Below, piece by piece: positions 26,918 through 36,246 of a stretch of 64,000 nt of DNA; the stretch's first letter is position 1, and every line of letters begins with the position of its first letter. A model generated the notes under the pieces. It searched no databases, was not told the DNA's origin, and saw only the letters and a list, made by a program, of their open reading frames with translations. The translations under genes and the position numbers were made by a program. Source of the DNA: Sulfolobaceae archaeon (GTDB taxonomy: Archaea > Thermoproteota > Thermoprotei_A > Sulfolobales > Sulfolobaceae); contig JAPYVG010000006.1 in assembly GCA_028277025.1 (NCBI GenBank), positions 1-64,000 of the forward strand. The letters run 5' to 3'.

Positions 26918-27733
26918 ATGAAATATAAAATCCCAGTTATAGCAGTTCATGGCGGTGCGGGAGATTGGAATAAGAGGGATTCTGAAAAGGGTAGAAATGA
27001 GATTATAAAGGCTCTTCAAAGGGGTTATGAGGAGTTTTCGAGGGGATCAGCTATTGAAGCTGTAGTTGAGGCAATAGCGTATATGGAGGACTGCGGAGTT
27101 TTTGATGCGGGGATCGGGAGTGTTAAAAACTCAAGAGGAGAAGTAGAAATGGATGCCGGAATAATGCATGGGAATACATTAAGGCTTGGTGCTGTCGCTT
27201 CAGTTCAAGTTAGAAACCCCATAAGGGAGGCGTTGAAAGTTATGAGGGATGGTAGGCATGTGTTATTAGTGGGAAAAAGGGGGGAAGAAACATTAAACTC
27301 CTTGAATAGCACTTTATCTCATGATACTGTTGGAGCTGTAGCCCTTGATAAGGACGGTAATCTTGTGGCGGGTACAAGTACAGGTGGTATAAGCGGTAAA
27401 CTACCCGGAAGAGTAGGGGACTCACCTATACCCGGTGCTGGCTATTATGCTACTCAACGTGTTGCAGTTTCTTCCACTGGGATCGGTGAGATAATTCTTA
27501 AAGTTCTCCCCGCAAAGGAAGTCGATATTTTAGTATCTCTGGGGTTAAGCGTAGAGGACGCAGTTAGAAGTGTAGTGAATAAAATTACTTCACTTTTCGG
27601 TAAGGGGAATGTTGGTTTATTAGCGTTAGATAATAGAGGCTATGTTACGGCTTACTATAATACCGTAGGTATGGCTAGAGGTGTTAATGACGGAAGCGTT
27701 ATAAAGGCTTATGTATTTGAAGGTGAGTTATAG
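26918..27733 (+). CDS. Isoaspartyl peptidase / type 2 L-asparaginase (Ntn hydrolase)
   Basis: About 271 residues. The N-terminal [11 protein letters not shown], the autocleavage site before the nucleophilic Thr in [11 protein letters not shown], and the following [24 protein letters not shown] are diagnostic (the last is split here: [10 protein letters not shown] then [12 protein letters not shown]). The precursor cuts itself into alpha and beta chains and then hydrolyses isoaspartyl peptides or asparagine. The ATG at 26918 fits the family better than the TTG at 26900. TATA-like ACGTTTAAGC lies just upstream. Confidence 0.92.
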   Translation: MKYKIPVIAVHGGAGDWNKRDSEKGRNEIIKALQRGYEEFSRGSAIEAVVEAIAYMEDCGVFDAGIGSVKNSRGEVEMDAGIMHGNTLRLGAVASVQVRNPIREALKVMRDGRHVLLVGKRGEETLNSLNSTLSHDTVGAVALDKDGNLVAGTSTGGISGKLPGRVGDSPIPGAGYYATQRVAVSSTGIGEIILKVLPAKEVDILVSLGLSVEDAVRSVVNKITSLFGKGNVGLLALDNRGYVTAYYNTVGMARGVNDGSVIKAYVFEGEL

Positions 27734-27771
27734 TTAAATAAATTTATAAAGAGATTTGCTAAAAATTTGTT

Positions 27772-28236
27772 ATGAATAATTCTTATGAAGAATTCCTGAT
27801 TGTTTATCTTATCATTGTCATCTACATAACAGTTAGAAGGCTAAGGCCGAGGAAGTTTAGGAGTAAAAGGATGTATTTTTGGCCGATTATATACATATTA
27901 TTAATAATCTCCTTTTCTGCGCAAGTTAATGATCCACTTATCTTATTATCATTAATACCTTCGGGTGTCTTAGGGTATTTTCTCGGATATAAACTATTAG
28001 AAAATAATGAGATAAAATTCTTCTTCAAAGACGGCACTTTGTACTATAAATGGCCTTACAGCGTAACATTAACATGGAGTTTGCTCTACATTCTAAGAAT
28101 GTCTTTAGAATTTTTTGCATTAAATAGTCTTACTATAGTAATAATTGACCTCCTCCTTGCGCTTAATACGGGAATATTAATCGCGGCAAGTGCAGTTACT
28201 TTAAGAGAAGCCAAGAAATTCACTATTTCCGGTTAG
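27772..28236 (+). CDS. CcdC/DUF1453-like membrane protein
   Basis: 154 residues with four hydrophobic helices, a basic first cytoplasmic loop (RRLRPRKFRSKRMYFWP) and a small polar beta stretch (FFKDGTLYYKWP) between helices two and three. The layout resembles DUF1453/CcdC-like proteins, which also have a short DGxxxYR/K strand before the last helices. The function is unknown. It follows the asparaginase gene by 38 bp. Confidence 0.5.
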   Translation: MNNSYEEFLIVYLIIVIYITVRRLRPRKFRSKRMYFWPIIYILLIISFSAQVNDPLILLSLIPSGVLGYFLGYKLLENNEIKFFFKDGTLYYKWPYSVTLTWSLLYILRMSLEFFALNSLTIVIIDLLLALNTGILIAASAVTLREAKKFTISG

Positions 28237-28848
28237 AAAATCTTCTTTTTATAAAGGCTTAATACTTGTGCGTATTGCAAGTGGGTTTGTCAGACTGTTT
28301 TAGGTGTCAGTTACAATTCACATGGAGAAGTTAAAGTTAATAAAAACTATAGGATAAGACCTTTACTCCCTTTTGAACTGTTTAATTTCCTAAGACTAGT
28401 GCGTCTTAATAATTGTGGAAATCATTTATAGTGTCAATAACGGCGCGCAAATTTAATAAATCCTTTTCTTTACAAAGGACGTAAATAAGAATCAAGATAC
28501 CGCAGATGTTAAAACTTTATAGAAGCACGTTTAGCTTGAGTGACATTATGACTTTTATTAATAAAACCCTTTTCAAAACGCTTTATAGCATATCTCATGT
28601 TACATTATTTTATGAATAGAAATATTATACTTAACATTGAAGTTTCAGCATGTCATTTTAATTTGTCCTTAATTTCATATTTCTAAGTCACGAGAGCTAT
28701 TAAATGTTCAGTAATTCCATTTAAAAGGATTAAGCTACCTTACTTTCTGAACTGTGACTTACTTCAGTGTATATTGGGAAAACTTTTTCTTCAAATACAA
28801 GAAGATAAAGGGAAAAGGGCATTATACTCTTCTTTGCATTATTCAAAG
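28237..28848. other. 612-bp gene-free stretch
   Basis: AT-rich DNA with stops in all frames. The only local structure I see is a small hairpin, AAGACTAGTGCGTCTT, near 28392. No RNA gene or repeat shared with the rest of the window was recognised. Confidence 0.5.
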
Positions 28849-29121
28849 TTAACTCGTATAATTAACTCTAAGCTGATGACTTCTTGGAAATTCAACGTCG
28901 AAAATTCTCTTTAGTTTTTCTTTTAACTCATCGGCACTGACTGTAATTTTTTGATTATTAAATCCCTTCTCAGTTATTTCGAACGAGTTTTCATTTAATC
29001 TTTTGATCTCCACCCATCTGTCACCTTTAAAACTTTCAACTCTTATTATCTTACCTACTTCCATTTTCAGACATTGTCCGGAAATTAGCTTATCCGCGGA
29101 TTTCGCCGAAATCCAAGGCAT
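28849..29121 (-). CDS. Small protein of unknown function
   Basis: 90 residues, mostly beta-strand in pattern (KIIRVESFKGDRWVEIKRL, SFEITEKGFNNQKITV) with a final amphipathic helix. No family recognised. It starts 38 bp from the divergent gene at 29160, sharing a short promoter region with it. Confidence 0.5.
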   Translation of the reverse strand: MPWISAKSADKLISGQCLKMEVGKIIRVESFKGDRWVEIKRLNENSFEITEKGFNNQKITVSADELKEKLKRIFDVEFPRSHQLRVNYTS

Positions 29122-29159
29122 AATAAAGATTAAAATTTAGAGTTTAAAGCCTTATATAA

Positions 29160-29552
29160 ATGAGCGAAATTGAAGAAATTTTTTATAAAATATTTAATAA
29201 TCTTAATAAAAGAGAAAAAGATAGAATATATAGGTGTATTATTTCTAGGCGATATAAGGGATTAGAAGAATACCTAAAAGCATTGAGTAGTATGTATGAG
29301 GACAAAATAATAGTGAGTAAGGGAGAGGAGTATAATGGGTTTATAATTTCGAGTAATGATGTCTTTTATCTAGGAAAGGACTATTGTATAAGGATTAGTA
29401 ACATTAATGCAAATTATATTAAGTCAATGATTAATACGCAAGGACAAGATGTGTTCTTATTCTTGCTCTACACTCAGATCCTTAACTTAGGCTCTGGTGT
29501 TTTAGAAGGAGATATTAAGATAAGTAAAAATTGTATGAAAAGTCAGCAATGA
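29160..29552 (+). CDS. Hypothetical soluble protein
   Basis: 130 residues, acidic-basic mixed, helical N-terminus (EEIFYKIFNNLNKREKDRIYRCI) and a beta-rich middle (KIIVSKGEEYNGFIISSND). No motif or family recognised; divergent from 28849-29121. Confidence 0.5.
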   Translation: MSEIEEIFYKIFNNLNKREKDRIYRCIISRRYKGLEEYLKALSSMYEDKIIVSKGEEYNGFIISSNDVFYLGKDYCIRISNINANYIKSMINTQGQDVFLFLLYTQILNLGSGVLEGDIKISKNCMKSQQ

Positions 29553-29729
29553 GAGAAAACAAGGTTTATAGCCTGTTTCCATATTCCATTATTAGTGTTT
29601 CATTAAAATTACGTTAATCACTTTATCGCCTTCATGTTAGCCTGCTTCTCAGTCAGCTAGGGTTCCCTTTATAGTTCCTACCACCGATCGGGACAAGGTA
29701 GCCAGATAATTAAACATGAAGGGCTGAAT

Positions 29730-29941
29730 CCTTTTTCACGTTGATAGAAATCTTTTACGTCGTTTATAACGAATTTTTGTTGATAAATAATGATCCCTCA
29801 CGCCGATGTGGGCTATGGTGAGGGGGATTACGGAGATGTGAGCCTCGTGCAGTTGGAGTCCCATGACCCACCCAAAAGGTGGTTGAGGGCTAAGTCCCTA
29901 CACTCGATCATGAATGAAATGAAAGTGTAGGGACAAACGGG
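29730..29941 (+). repeat. Dispersed repeat A, longest copy A1
   Basis: From CTTTTTCACGTTGATAG to GGGACAAACGGG this stretch aligns with the inverted copy at 36518-36700, with a few short indels (CTATGGTGAGGGGGATT is extra here). Highly conserved blocks are CTCACGCCGATGTGGGC, GTGAGCCTCGTGCAGTTGGA and CTCGATCATGAATGA. Shorter pieces occur at 25311, 31690 and 50433. The open frames across the copies share some residues but have no common start or stop, so a non-coding or decayed mobile repeat is more likely than a gene. Confidence 0.7.
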
Positions 29942-30066
29942 ATTTTTCATTGCATAGGTCTAGTCCCTTAAGAGGGATACTTCTCTTTCCTCCCATAGTC
30001 CCACTATGCTGGGGCTCTGTTAACGTCACCAAGAGGAAAAAGAACCCATACTTAAAACTTTTCTAT

Positions 30067-30079
30067 GGGGGGGGGGGGG
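30067..30079 (+). repeat. 13-G homopolymer tract
   Basis: Thirteen consecutive G between TTCTAT and ACTATCC, 126 bp beyond repeat A1 and about 70 bp from the end of the permease gene. A second tract of exactly 13 G is at 36403-36415. Confidence 0.9.
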
Positions 30080-30148
30080 ACTATCCATTCACTTGACGAG
30101 CTTTAGCCCTTTTTATGTAATCCTTAGAAGTACAGATAATGTGTGCTT

Positions 30149-31483
30149 TCAGCCTTCCTCTTCTTCTTGCTGTTTCGCTATGTCTATGACTTCTGCTAAC
30201 ATGAAACCCGCTAATAGCCATAGTAGGAAGATATCTATTATTACCGGCGAAATTGAAGGCACAGAATTCAACATAATATATAGTGTAAACCCCGCAGAAC
30301 CTATGGCTAGTGTTATTTCATATAATCTTTTCCTTAACCTCTTCAACGATATTTTAAATAAGGATAAGTCTGTGGCTAGGTGAACGTACAAGTTTGCGAG
30401 TAGAGATATCAAGCTCACTACTAGGAAAGCGTTTTCTGCATTTCCTCCTTCGAAATACAAGGAGCCTAACACTATTAACCAATATAGTACGGCAGTAGCT
30501 ATTGAGGCATTAATCGGCTCACTTTTGTTCTTAAGTTTTGATAACTGTGGTGGGAAAAAGCCGTGAAGGGACATAGCATATATAGTCCTTGATGTTGCAA
30601 ACATAAAAGTAAGTGTAGCCAATATACCGTCATTTAAGGCTGCAAATACTACAAATGTTAGCGTTAATAGACCAAACCTATTTTCAATTAAGTGCAACAT
30701 ATCAGTACTATTAACACCTATATGATAGAAGATGATATGATCTGTAATTGCGTAAATATCAAATGCTGCAAGTAACCCTCCTAATAAGATTACAGTGATA
30801 ATAGCCCTAGGAACAGTCTTTTTAGGATCCTTTACCTCACCGGATAAAGGAGTTATTGAACCATAACCCGTGGGTATGCCTGAACCAAATATTATAGCGG
30901 AGGCAATACTGGAGAGGCTTATCTTAGCATTCAACGGGTTATAAAAGGTGAAATGAGTTGATGAGAGGAATAGTATTGCAAGGGAACTCATTATTATTAT
31001 TTCTAACAAACTAGCCACCATTGCATACTTAAAAGAAGTTCTTTTACCGGTAATTAAAAAAGCCGTAGAGATTACTAATAATCCTAATGCAATGTACCAT
31101 GTACTTACGTTAAAAATTATTGTAAGCATTGTTACCGCACCTAACAGATAACCTGAACCGTAAAAGGAGGAATAAAGGAGGTATGTCCAACCGGTTTCAA
31201 ATCCAAGCCTTTTAGTAAGTGAGTAGTAAGCGTAAGTGTAGTAACCCCCACTTTGGGTAAACTTAGTTGAGAGCTTGTAAACGACTAAACCGTTAAAGAG
31301 CACCAGGATTGTACCTAATATTACTGCGATAGGTGCGAAAACCCCAGCTATTATAAAGACTGCAGTACCGTAAATTAGTACGCTGAGGAACGGTGATTGT
31401 CCACCGAGGTTCATGAAAACGAGATCAAGTAAGCCTATCTCTCTTTTAGGTACTTCTACCTTCTCCCCTTTTTGTGAGGACAT
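30149..31483 (-). CDS. APC-superfamily amino-acid permease
   Basis: About 444 residues with 12 hydrophobic helices. The N-terminal REIGLLDLVFMNLGGQSP and the broken first helix, followed by SGGYYTYAYYSL after helix 2, are typical of the amino acid-polyamine-organocation family. The start at 31483 (MSSQKGEKVEVP) is preferred because the further 27 residues of the open frame do not fit. The C-terminus is short and acidic (QQEEEEG). Substrate unknown. Confidence 0.85.
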   Translation of the reverse strand: MSSQKGEKVEVPKREIGLLDLVFMNLGGQSPFLSVLIYGTAVFIIAGVFAPIAVILGTILVLFNGLVVYKLSTKFTQSGGYYTYAYYSLTKRLGFETGWTYLLYSSFYGSGYLLGAVTMLTIIFNVSTWYIALGLLVISTAFLITGKRTSFKYAMVASLLEIIIMSSLAILFLSSTHFTFYNPLNAKISLSSIASAIIFGSGIPTGYGSITPLSGEVKDPKKTVPRAIITVILLGGLLAAFDIYAITDHIIFYHIGVNSTDMLHLIENRFGLLTLTFVVFAALNDGILATLTFMFATSRTIYAMSLHGFFPPQLSKLKNKSEPINASIATAVLYWLIVLGSLYFEGGNAENAFLVVSLISLLANLYVHLATDLSLFKISLKRLRKRLYEITLAIGSAGFTLYIMLNSVPSISPVIIDIFLLWLLAGFMLAEVIDIAKQQEEEEG

Positions 31484-31689
31484 CTGAATTAGGTTTAATA
31501 TTTTTGTATTTAAAAGACTTAGCTCTAAATTTAGTATTTTTCTATCAAAATGTTCATAAACCAAGGTTTTATTAATTGGTCAGAGCTACTGTTTCATTAA
31601 TTAAGGTTTATATCTGTATGTTCTGATTGCACCTTCACTCCCGTGATCAAGTACAGATTATCATGAGTATTATGAAGCTCAAATTCTTC

Positions 31690-31757
31690 ACTCTCATGAT
31701 CGAGCGTTATCTCTCACATGGAACCTGACTGCATGGAGCTTACATCTCTGAAATCAA
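31690..31757 (-). repeat. Dispersed repeat A, decayed copy A4
   Basis: TCATGATCGAG, then GGAACCTGACTGCATGGAGC and CATCTCTGAAATC, follow the same order as in copy A2, with many substitutions. It occupies the gap between the permease and the KaiC-like gene. Confidence 0.4.
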
Positions 31758-31914
31758 TTTCAACCTTTTCCGTATTAGTGTAATTTTATGGTAAAATTTA
31801 TGTAAAAGATTCAACGTGAAAAGATTCAATGTCTATGAAGTTTTACATTTTTCCTTCATTCTTAGCATTTGGCTAAATAGTGAGTTTTAAGAGTTTGCTA
31901 GCTAACATACTCTT

Positions 31915-32760
31915 GTGAAAGTACGGAGAGTTAGGACATATATACCAGGTTTGGACGAGATCCTTTATGGAGGGATACCAGAAAGAAATGTTGTACTTCT
32001 CTCTGGCGGACCCGGTACTGGGAAGTCGATATTGGCAAAACAGTTCTTGTACAACGGTTTAACGAAGGACAACGAGGCTGGAGTATTTGTAGCCCTTGAA
32101 GAACACCCCGTTTCAGTCCTTAGAAGTTTCGCTCATTTCGGTTGGGATGTAACTAAATTTGAAAAAGAGGGGAAGTTTGCGATAATCGATGCGTTCACCT
32201 CTGGTATAGGATCGACAGCTCAGAGGGAAAAGTACGTTGTTAAAGACATAGATAACGTAGGCGAATTAGTGGAGGTCTTAAGGCAGGCGATAAAGGATAC
32301 TGGTGCTAAAAGGATAGCAATAGACTCAGTGAGCACGCTCTATTTAAGTAAACCAGCTGTTGCAAGAAACGCTGTAATGACGTTTAAGAGGGTGATAGCG
32401 GGTTTAGGTTGCACAGCAATATTCGTTTCACAAGTTTCAGTAGGTGAAAGGGGTTTTGGAGGGCCAGGTGTTGAACATGCAGTTGACGGCATAATTAGGT
32501 TAGACTTAGATGAAATCGACGGTGTACTTTATAGGTCAATTATTGTGTGGAAAATGAGGGACAGTAAGATCTCCATGGTTAGGCATCCTATGGACATTAC
32601 AGATAACGGAATAGTGATACAATGGGATAAGTACTTGAGAATAACTCCTAATTCCGCTGAAATTAAGCCTTTACCCAAAGAAGAGATTGAAGCCATGAAG
32701 AAGGCATTAGAGGAGGAGACTAAAGAACAAGAAAAGGAGAAAGAGGAAGAGGAGGAGTGA
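31915..32760 (+). CDS. KaiC/RadA-like ATPase
   Basis: 281 residues, single RecA-type domain. Walker A is GGPGTGKS (about residues 32-39) and Walker [11 protein letters not shown] (near 140). The opening [23 protein letters not shown] is the archaeal KaiC signature. The C-terminal 30 residues are almost all Glu and Lys, probably unstructured. Start is GTG. It overlaps cbiG by 4 bp, yet the family acts in signalling or DNA-related ATP hydrolysis rather than corrin synthesis, so a regulatory link is an inference. Confidence 0.85.
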   Translation: MKVRRVRTYIPGLDEILYGGIPERNVVLLSGGPGTGKSILAKQFLYNGLTKDNEAGVFVALEEHPVSVLRSFAHFGWDVTKFEKEGKFAIIDAFTSGIGSTAQREKYVVKDIDNVGELVEVLRQAIKDTGAKRIAIDSVSTLYLSKPAVARNAVMTFKRVIAGLGCTAIFVSQVSVGERGFGGPGVEHAVDGIIRLDLDEIDGVLYRSIIVWKMRDSKISMVRHPMDITDNGIVIQWDKYLRITPNSAEIKPLPKEEIEAMKKALEEETKEQEKEKEEEEE

Positions 32761-33728
32761 TACTTTTTCCAAGGGGTATAGCAATAGTTTATGCAACTGC
32801 TGAGGATAAAGCTAAGGAGCTTTTCGATAAACTTAAACATAAAGGGTACACAGTATCTCTTTTTAATTATAAAGAAGTTGAAAAAGCATGGAAATGTTAT
32901 GATGCAATAATTTTCGTAATGGCTTTAGGAGGAGTTGTTAGAACTGTTTGTAAATACGCAAGGAGTAAAGACGTTGATCCTTCAGTAATTTGTGTAGATG
33001 ACGGTTTTAGGTTCGTGATTCCGGTATTAAGTTCCCATTGGGGTGCTAACAACCTCACCTTAGAGGTTTCTAAAATTATTAACGCAACCCCGGTGATAAC
33101 TACGGCTAGTGAAATAAAAGGTATTACGAGTATTGAGGAGCTTGCAAGAATCTTAAATTGTAAAATAGTAAACGTTAAGGCAATTGTAAGAGTTACATCA
33201 GCATTACTAAAAGGTGAAAAAGTTTGTGTTAAAGGAGTAGAGAAAATCCCAGAAGGGGTTAAAGGGAATTATGTTATAGGAGATGAATGCGAATATAAGG
33301 TCGTAATAACTGATTCACCACCAAATGGCGATGACGGAAACACAGTCTACCTAAAGCCAATAAAGTTCGTAATAGGTGTTGGTAGTAAGGAAGAAACGAA
33401 TAAGGAGGTTATAAAAGAAGCAATTTTTAACGCACTAAATCTTATATCCGCAAGCATGGACAGGGTAGTCATAATAGCATCTGTTAGGGAAAAAGTGAAG
33501 GAGGTCGCTGATGATTTAAAAGTTCCCTTTAGGCTTATAAGTTGGGAGGAAATAAACGCTTTCAATGATGAGTGCTTAACTCCTCCGTCAGATAAGCTAA
33601 AGGAGTTAGGAATTAAGGGTGTTGCTGAAGTTTCGGCATTAATTGCTGGGAAAGGAAGGCTTATATTGAGGAAAATAAGATATAAAGGGGAAGTTACAGT
33701 GGCAATAGCCTCTTATGAGGGTGGTTAA
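32757..33728 (+). CDS. cbiG: Cobalt-precorrin-5A hydrolase CbiG
   Basis: 323 residues. CbiG opens the delta-lactone of cobalt-precorrin-5A and releases acetaldehyde in the oxygen-independent cobalamin pathway. The N-terminal domain has [20 protein letters not shown] and [20 protein letters not shown], and the C-terminal domain has [20 protein letters not shown] with the usual ending. The GTG start overlaps the KaiC stop (GTGA); the 3' end overlaps cbiE by 14 bp. Confidence 0.9.
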   Translation: MILFPRGIAIVYATAEDKAKELFDKLKHKGYTVSLFNYKEVEKAWKCYDAIIFVMALGGVVRTVCKYARSKDVDPSVICVDDGFRFVIPVLSSHWGANNLTLEVSKIINATPVITTASEIKGITSIEELARILNCKIVNVKAIVRVTSALLKGEKVCVKGVEKIPEGVKGNYVIGDECEYKVVITDSPPNGDDGNTVYLKPIKFVIGVGSKEETNKEVIKEAIFNALNLISASMDRVVIIASVREKVKEVADDLKVPFRLISWEEINAFNDECLTPPSDKLKELGIKGVAEVSALIAGKGRLILRKIRYKGEVTVAIASYEGG

Positions 33729-34377
33729 AACGATTTATATAGTGGGTGTTGGCCCCGGTGACCCGGAATTAATTACTCTAAAAGCGTTAAAAGTTATTGA
33801 GAAATGTGAAGTTGTTGCCGGTTGGAAAAGCGTAGTAGATAGATTCACCTTATCCGGGAAGAAAGTCGTATATTTGAACTATAAGGATCAAGATATGCAG
33901 TTAGAGGAGTTAGCTTTAATCGCTAGAGAGAAAGATGTGGCAATTTTAGATCACGGGGATCCTTCCGTTTCGGATTTTCAATTCTTGGAAAAGATTAAGA
34001 AGGCTTGTGAAAAATACGGCGTTAAATATGAGATAATCCCCGGTGTTTCCTCAGTCCTTAGAGCTTTACATATTGTAGGAAGTGATTTGTCACAAGTTGT
34101 TTTTATTACATTTCATGTTAGGGGAGAGATAGATTATTCACAAATATATGAGTTTATCAAATATAGAGGGTTATTAATTATACCAGAACCTTATCCTTGC
34201 GGTGTAAGGAGAATAGCTGAAAGGTTATTAAAAATTGGGTATAATAAGGAAATAACGGTAATGGAGAGGTTGACGTATCAAGAGGAAAAGATCTACAAAC
34301 TCTTACCAGAGGACATAGTTAAAGATGATATGAAGTTTAGCGATTTAACGATTGTATACGTTCCACCCTTAAAGTGA
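33715..34377 (+). CDS. cbiE: Cobalt-precorrin-7 C5-methyltransferase CbiE
   Basis: 220 residues of the tetrapyrrole methylase fold: IYIVGVGPGDPELITLKA at the start, LDHGDPSVSDF in the SAM-binding loop and EIIPGVSSV later. VVAGWKSV and the methylase domain alone (no CbiT fusion) identify CbiE; CbiT is a separate gene at 48338. It is the last cobalamin gene of the first block; decayed DNA begins right after its stop. Confidence 0.88.
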   Translation: MRVVKTIYIVGVGPGDPELITLKALKVIEKCEVVAGWKSVVDRFTLSGKKVVYLNYKDQDMQLEELALIAREKDVAILDHGDPSVSDFQFLEKIKKACEKYGVKYEIIPGVSSVLRALHIVGSDLSQVVFITFHVRGEIDYSQIYEFIKYRGLLIIPEPYPCGVRRIAERLLKIGYNKEITVMERLTYQEEKIYKLLPEDIVKDDMKFSDLTIVYVPPLK

Positions 34378-34575
34378 TTAAGGTTTTACAACGTTTACTG
34401 AATCCTTAACCCTCTCGTAGTCCTCATCGTTACTTACAATTTTAAGCCCTAACCTTTTGGCAACCAAAACGTTAACCATAATCCAAAGGATAATTTCACA
34501 GCACCTATAACGTCAGATTTAGTAATTTCAACTACTATTGAGTCCTTAACCTCATTAATTAAGTTTAAATAACCT
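34378..34575 (-). pseudogene. Decayed PIN-domain (VapC-like) C-terminus
   Basis: Minus-strand pieces in two frames: NEVKDSIVVEITKSDVIGAVKLS and then AKRLGLKIVSNDEDYERVKD ending in SVNVVKP and a stop. The second is the typical end of a PIN ribonuclease, including the late Asp pair. A frameshift separates them and no start exists. It abuts cbiE. Confidence 0.55.
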
Positions 34576-34756
34576 AAATTTTACTGAAGGAAATTCTATT
34601 TCCACGTCCTAAATATAAAAGAGCGAGAATTCTCCTAACTTTACCTCATTTTGCAGTGAGTTATTTCGTTCTTAGAGGTCGTTGTATAAATTGAGTAAAA
34701 TTTTATCGCTGTTGATTACTGCAAGGAAGCCGTCGAATATAAAAGCTCAATAAATA

Positions 34757-35013
34757 ACCTTTTTAGCTAATAGACCGGTTTTTCTCCAAGTTTTGTACAC
34801 CTTTAAACTTTAAATATTCAGACAACGATAAAGGTGCTACTTCAACGGAAACGTACCTTCCGGGTAATACTTCCCTAACACTTCCTTTATTAGCAATTAA
34901 GGTATGTCCAGAAACTGGTGCGTAAGATTCTTTTCCGCTATTAAAGATCTGACGAAGCCCTTCAAACCTTCAACTTTCTGAACCTCATCAAGGAACGGCT
35001 TTTCAATTATCTC
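34757..35013 (-). pseudogene. Decayed AAA/DUF4143-type ATPase
   Basis: Pieces in three frames on the minus strand: FLDEVQKVEG (Walker B region), LIAEKN/NSGKESYAPVSGHTLI, VREVLPGRYVSVEVAPLSLSE and YLKFKGVQN. In order these are characteristic of the archaeal AAA_14/DUF4143 ATPases. Walker A is missing and several frameshifts are needed, so the gene is dead. Confidence 0.6.
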
Positions 35014-35254
35014 AGTCTCTATTCTATTAAAAGAGAAAATAGTTTATCAGCTTATCAATTTCTGCAAATCCAGAATCCTCAAAGTTAATTAAAAGTTAAA
35101 AAAGGGTAAATTCCTCCTCATAAGAGATTTAAAACCGTAACTTAGCTAAAGTTTTTTAATCCCGTTATCAGATATTATTACAAAAGACGTTAGTAAATAT
35201 AAGAAGGAGGGAATGGTAATAGTTTTAGTTTATTCATGTTTTAAATTTCCGTTA

Positions 35255-35632
35255 TTACATTATACACATTTTGTCCATTCTATAAAAACAAATGTCCAGT
35301 CTTTTTAATATTTCCCTTCCTAACAGATTCATTTCTACATAAGGAGACGATTCAATAAATGCATCAACATTTAGATTACCTATAGTAACATTTGCTCTTG
35401 CGACGTAAACTTCAACATTACCTATTATCCCCCTATACTTCCTAGTAATAGGAAGTTCCAGAGAGTTAAGTTTCTTATAGATTTCGTAGCTAAGGAGTAG
35501 CCAACCAGAAAACCCTGTGTCGACTAACGCTTCTATATCAACAGTATTTTCCATTTTGAGGTCAGTTACTTTTACGTGGAGTATAGGCTTTTCATTTATA
35601 TTAAAACACTCCAGGGAGTTCACCCTCTCCAA
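35255..35632 (-). CDS. Retropepsin-like aspartic protease
   Basis: 125 residues with ALVDTGFSGWLLL (catalytic DTG at 38-40) and NLLGREILKRL (from residue 102), the two signatures of single-domain retropepsin-like proteases that act as dimers. No signal peptide. Its first 32 bases overlap the 3' end of the ribbon-helix-helix/DUF5678-like gene, the same arrangement as at 26297-26870. Confidence 0.78.
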   Translation of the reverse strand: MERVNSLECFNINEKPILHVKVTDLKMENTVDIEALVDTGFSGWLLLSYEIYKKLNSLELPITRKYRGIIGNVEVYVARANVTIGNLNVDAFIESSPYVEMNLLGREILKRLDICFYRMDKMCIM

Positions 35633-35933
35633 TTAACCACTTTTTACTGAGAGCGTAACACTTCTTGTACTTTTTAGCTTCCTTTATCATATCTTCCTCG
35701 CTTTCAAATCCACCTATGAAATTACCGTCACAGAATAGTGCGTACTTTCCATCATTTACTGCATTCCAAAATTCTTTACTCTTTATTACCATTACCCTAT
35801 CTAAGTCCTTATTTAATAACCAGAGTTTTATTGCTTCATTTACGGCCTCACTTACCGAAATACCTTCGAGAGAAGCCTTTGCCTTTAACATCCTATAAAG
35901 GTTTTCGTCAACGTCTTTTATAAGTACTTTCAT
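35601..35933 (-). CDS. Ribbon-helix-helix antitoxin-type protein with a DUF5678-like C-terminus
   Basis: 110 residues from the ATG at 35933. The first ~45 (MKVLIKDVDENLYRMLKAKA, then EAVNEAIKLWLL) are an RHH DNA-binding domain as in VapB-type antitoxins. The rest (GKYALFCDGNFIGGFESEED, then MIKEAKKYKK) matches the DUF5678-like domain seen at 25813 and 26297. A longer frame to 35975 adds 14 residues but destroys the RHH start. A tandem repeat at 35942-35959 just upstream may be its operator. Confidence 0.7.
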   Translation of the reverse strand: MKVLIKDVDENLYRMLKAKASLEGISVSEAVNEAIKLWLLNKDLDRVMVIKSKEFWNAVNDGKYALFCDGNFIGGFESEEDMIKEAKKYKKCYALSKKWLIGEGELPGVF

Positions 35934-35941
35934 TAAGTTTA

Positions 35942-35959
35942 ACTTGTTAAACTTGTTAA
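35942..35959. promoter_or_regulatory. Tandem 9-bp repeat, candidate RHH operator
   Basis: ACTTGTTAA occurs twice head-to-tail, starting 8 bases upstream of the RHH gene. Direct repeats of this size upstream of RHH antitoxin genes usually bind the antitoxin itself. Confidence 0.45.
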
Positions 35960-35975
35960 AATATTTTAATGACAA

Positions 35976-36246
35976 GACTGTAACGCTTCTACGTAACTAC
36001 TCGTGTTATTTTTAATCACTTCTAAATATCGTTTTGACAAGTTGTGTTTATATAGTATTACCGAAGGTAGTTTTTGTTGATGATCTCCCTAACTGATGAC
36101 GGGCACTGCTCACAAGGTTTGGGGAGTGAAAAACTGGATGGGAGGGTGGCGTTTCCCTCAACTAGGGTGAATGTGTATGATCCTTTAGCCCGTGGTGGAA
36201 TTAGAAGTAATTAAAAGTAAGGAAAAGTTACGCCACTGGTAAACAC
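35976..36246 (+). mobile_element. IS607-derived mini-element M1 with promoter and omega-RNA-like region
   Basis: 271 bp from GACTGTAACGCTTCTACGTA to the right end TTACGCCACTGGTAAACAC. The last ~155 bp are a degenerate copy of the 3' end of tnpB (compare 45280-45540). The first part holds a TATA box, TTTATATAG (36047-36055). No transposase or TnpB frame exists. Near-identical layouts at 38011-38269 and 58722-59001 define the element and its ends. It lies 40 bp upstream of the RHH gene start. Confidence 0.85.

Noticed and set aside
36080..36120. Possible C/D-box sRNA inside mini-elements (TGATGA ... CTGA)
   Set aside because: The boxes fall in the stem and loop of the omega-RNA-like hairpin that is also in the complete tnpB, and spacing of C, D', C' and D boxes is not met.
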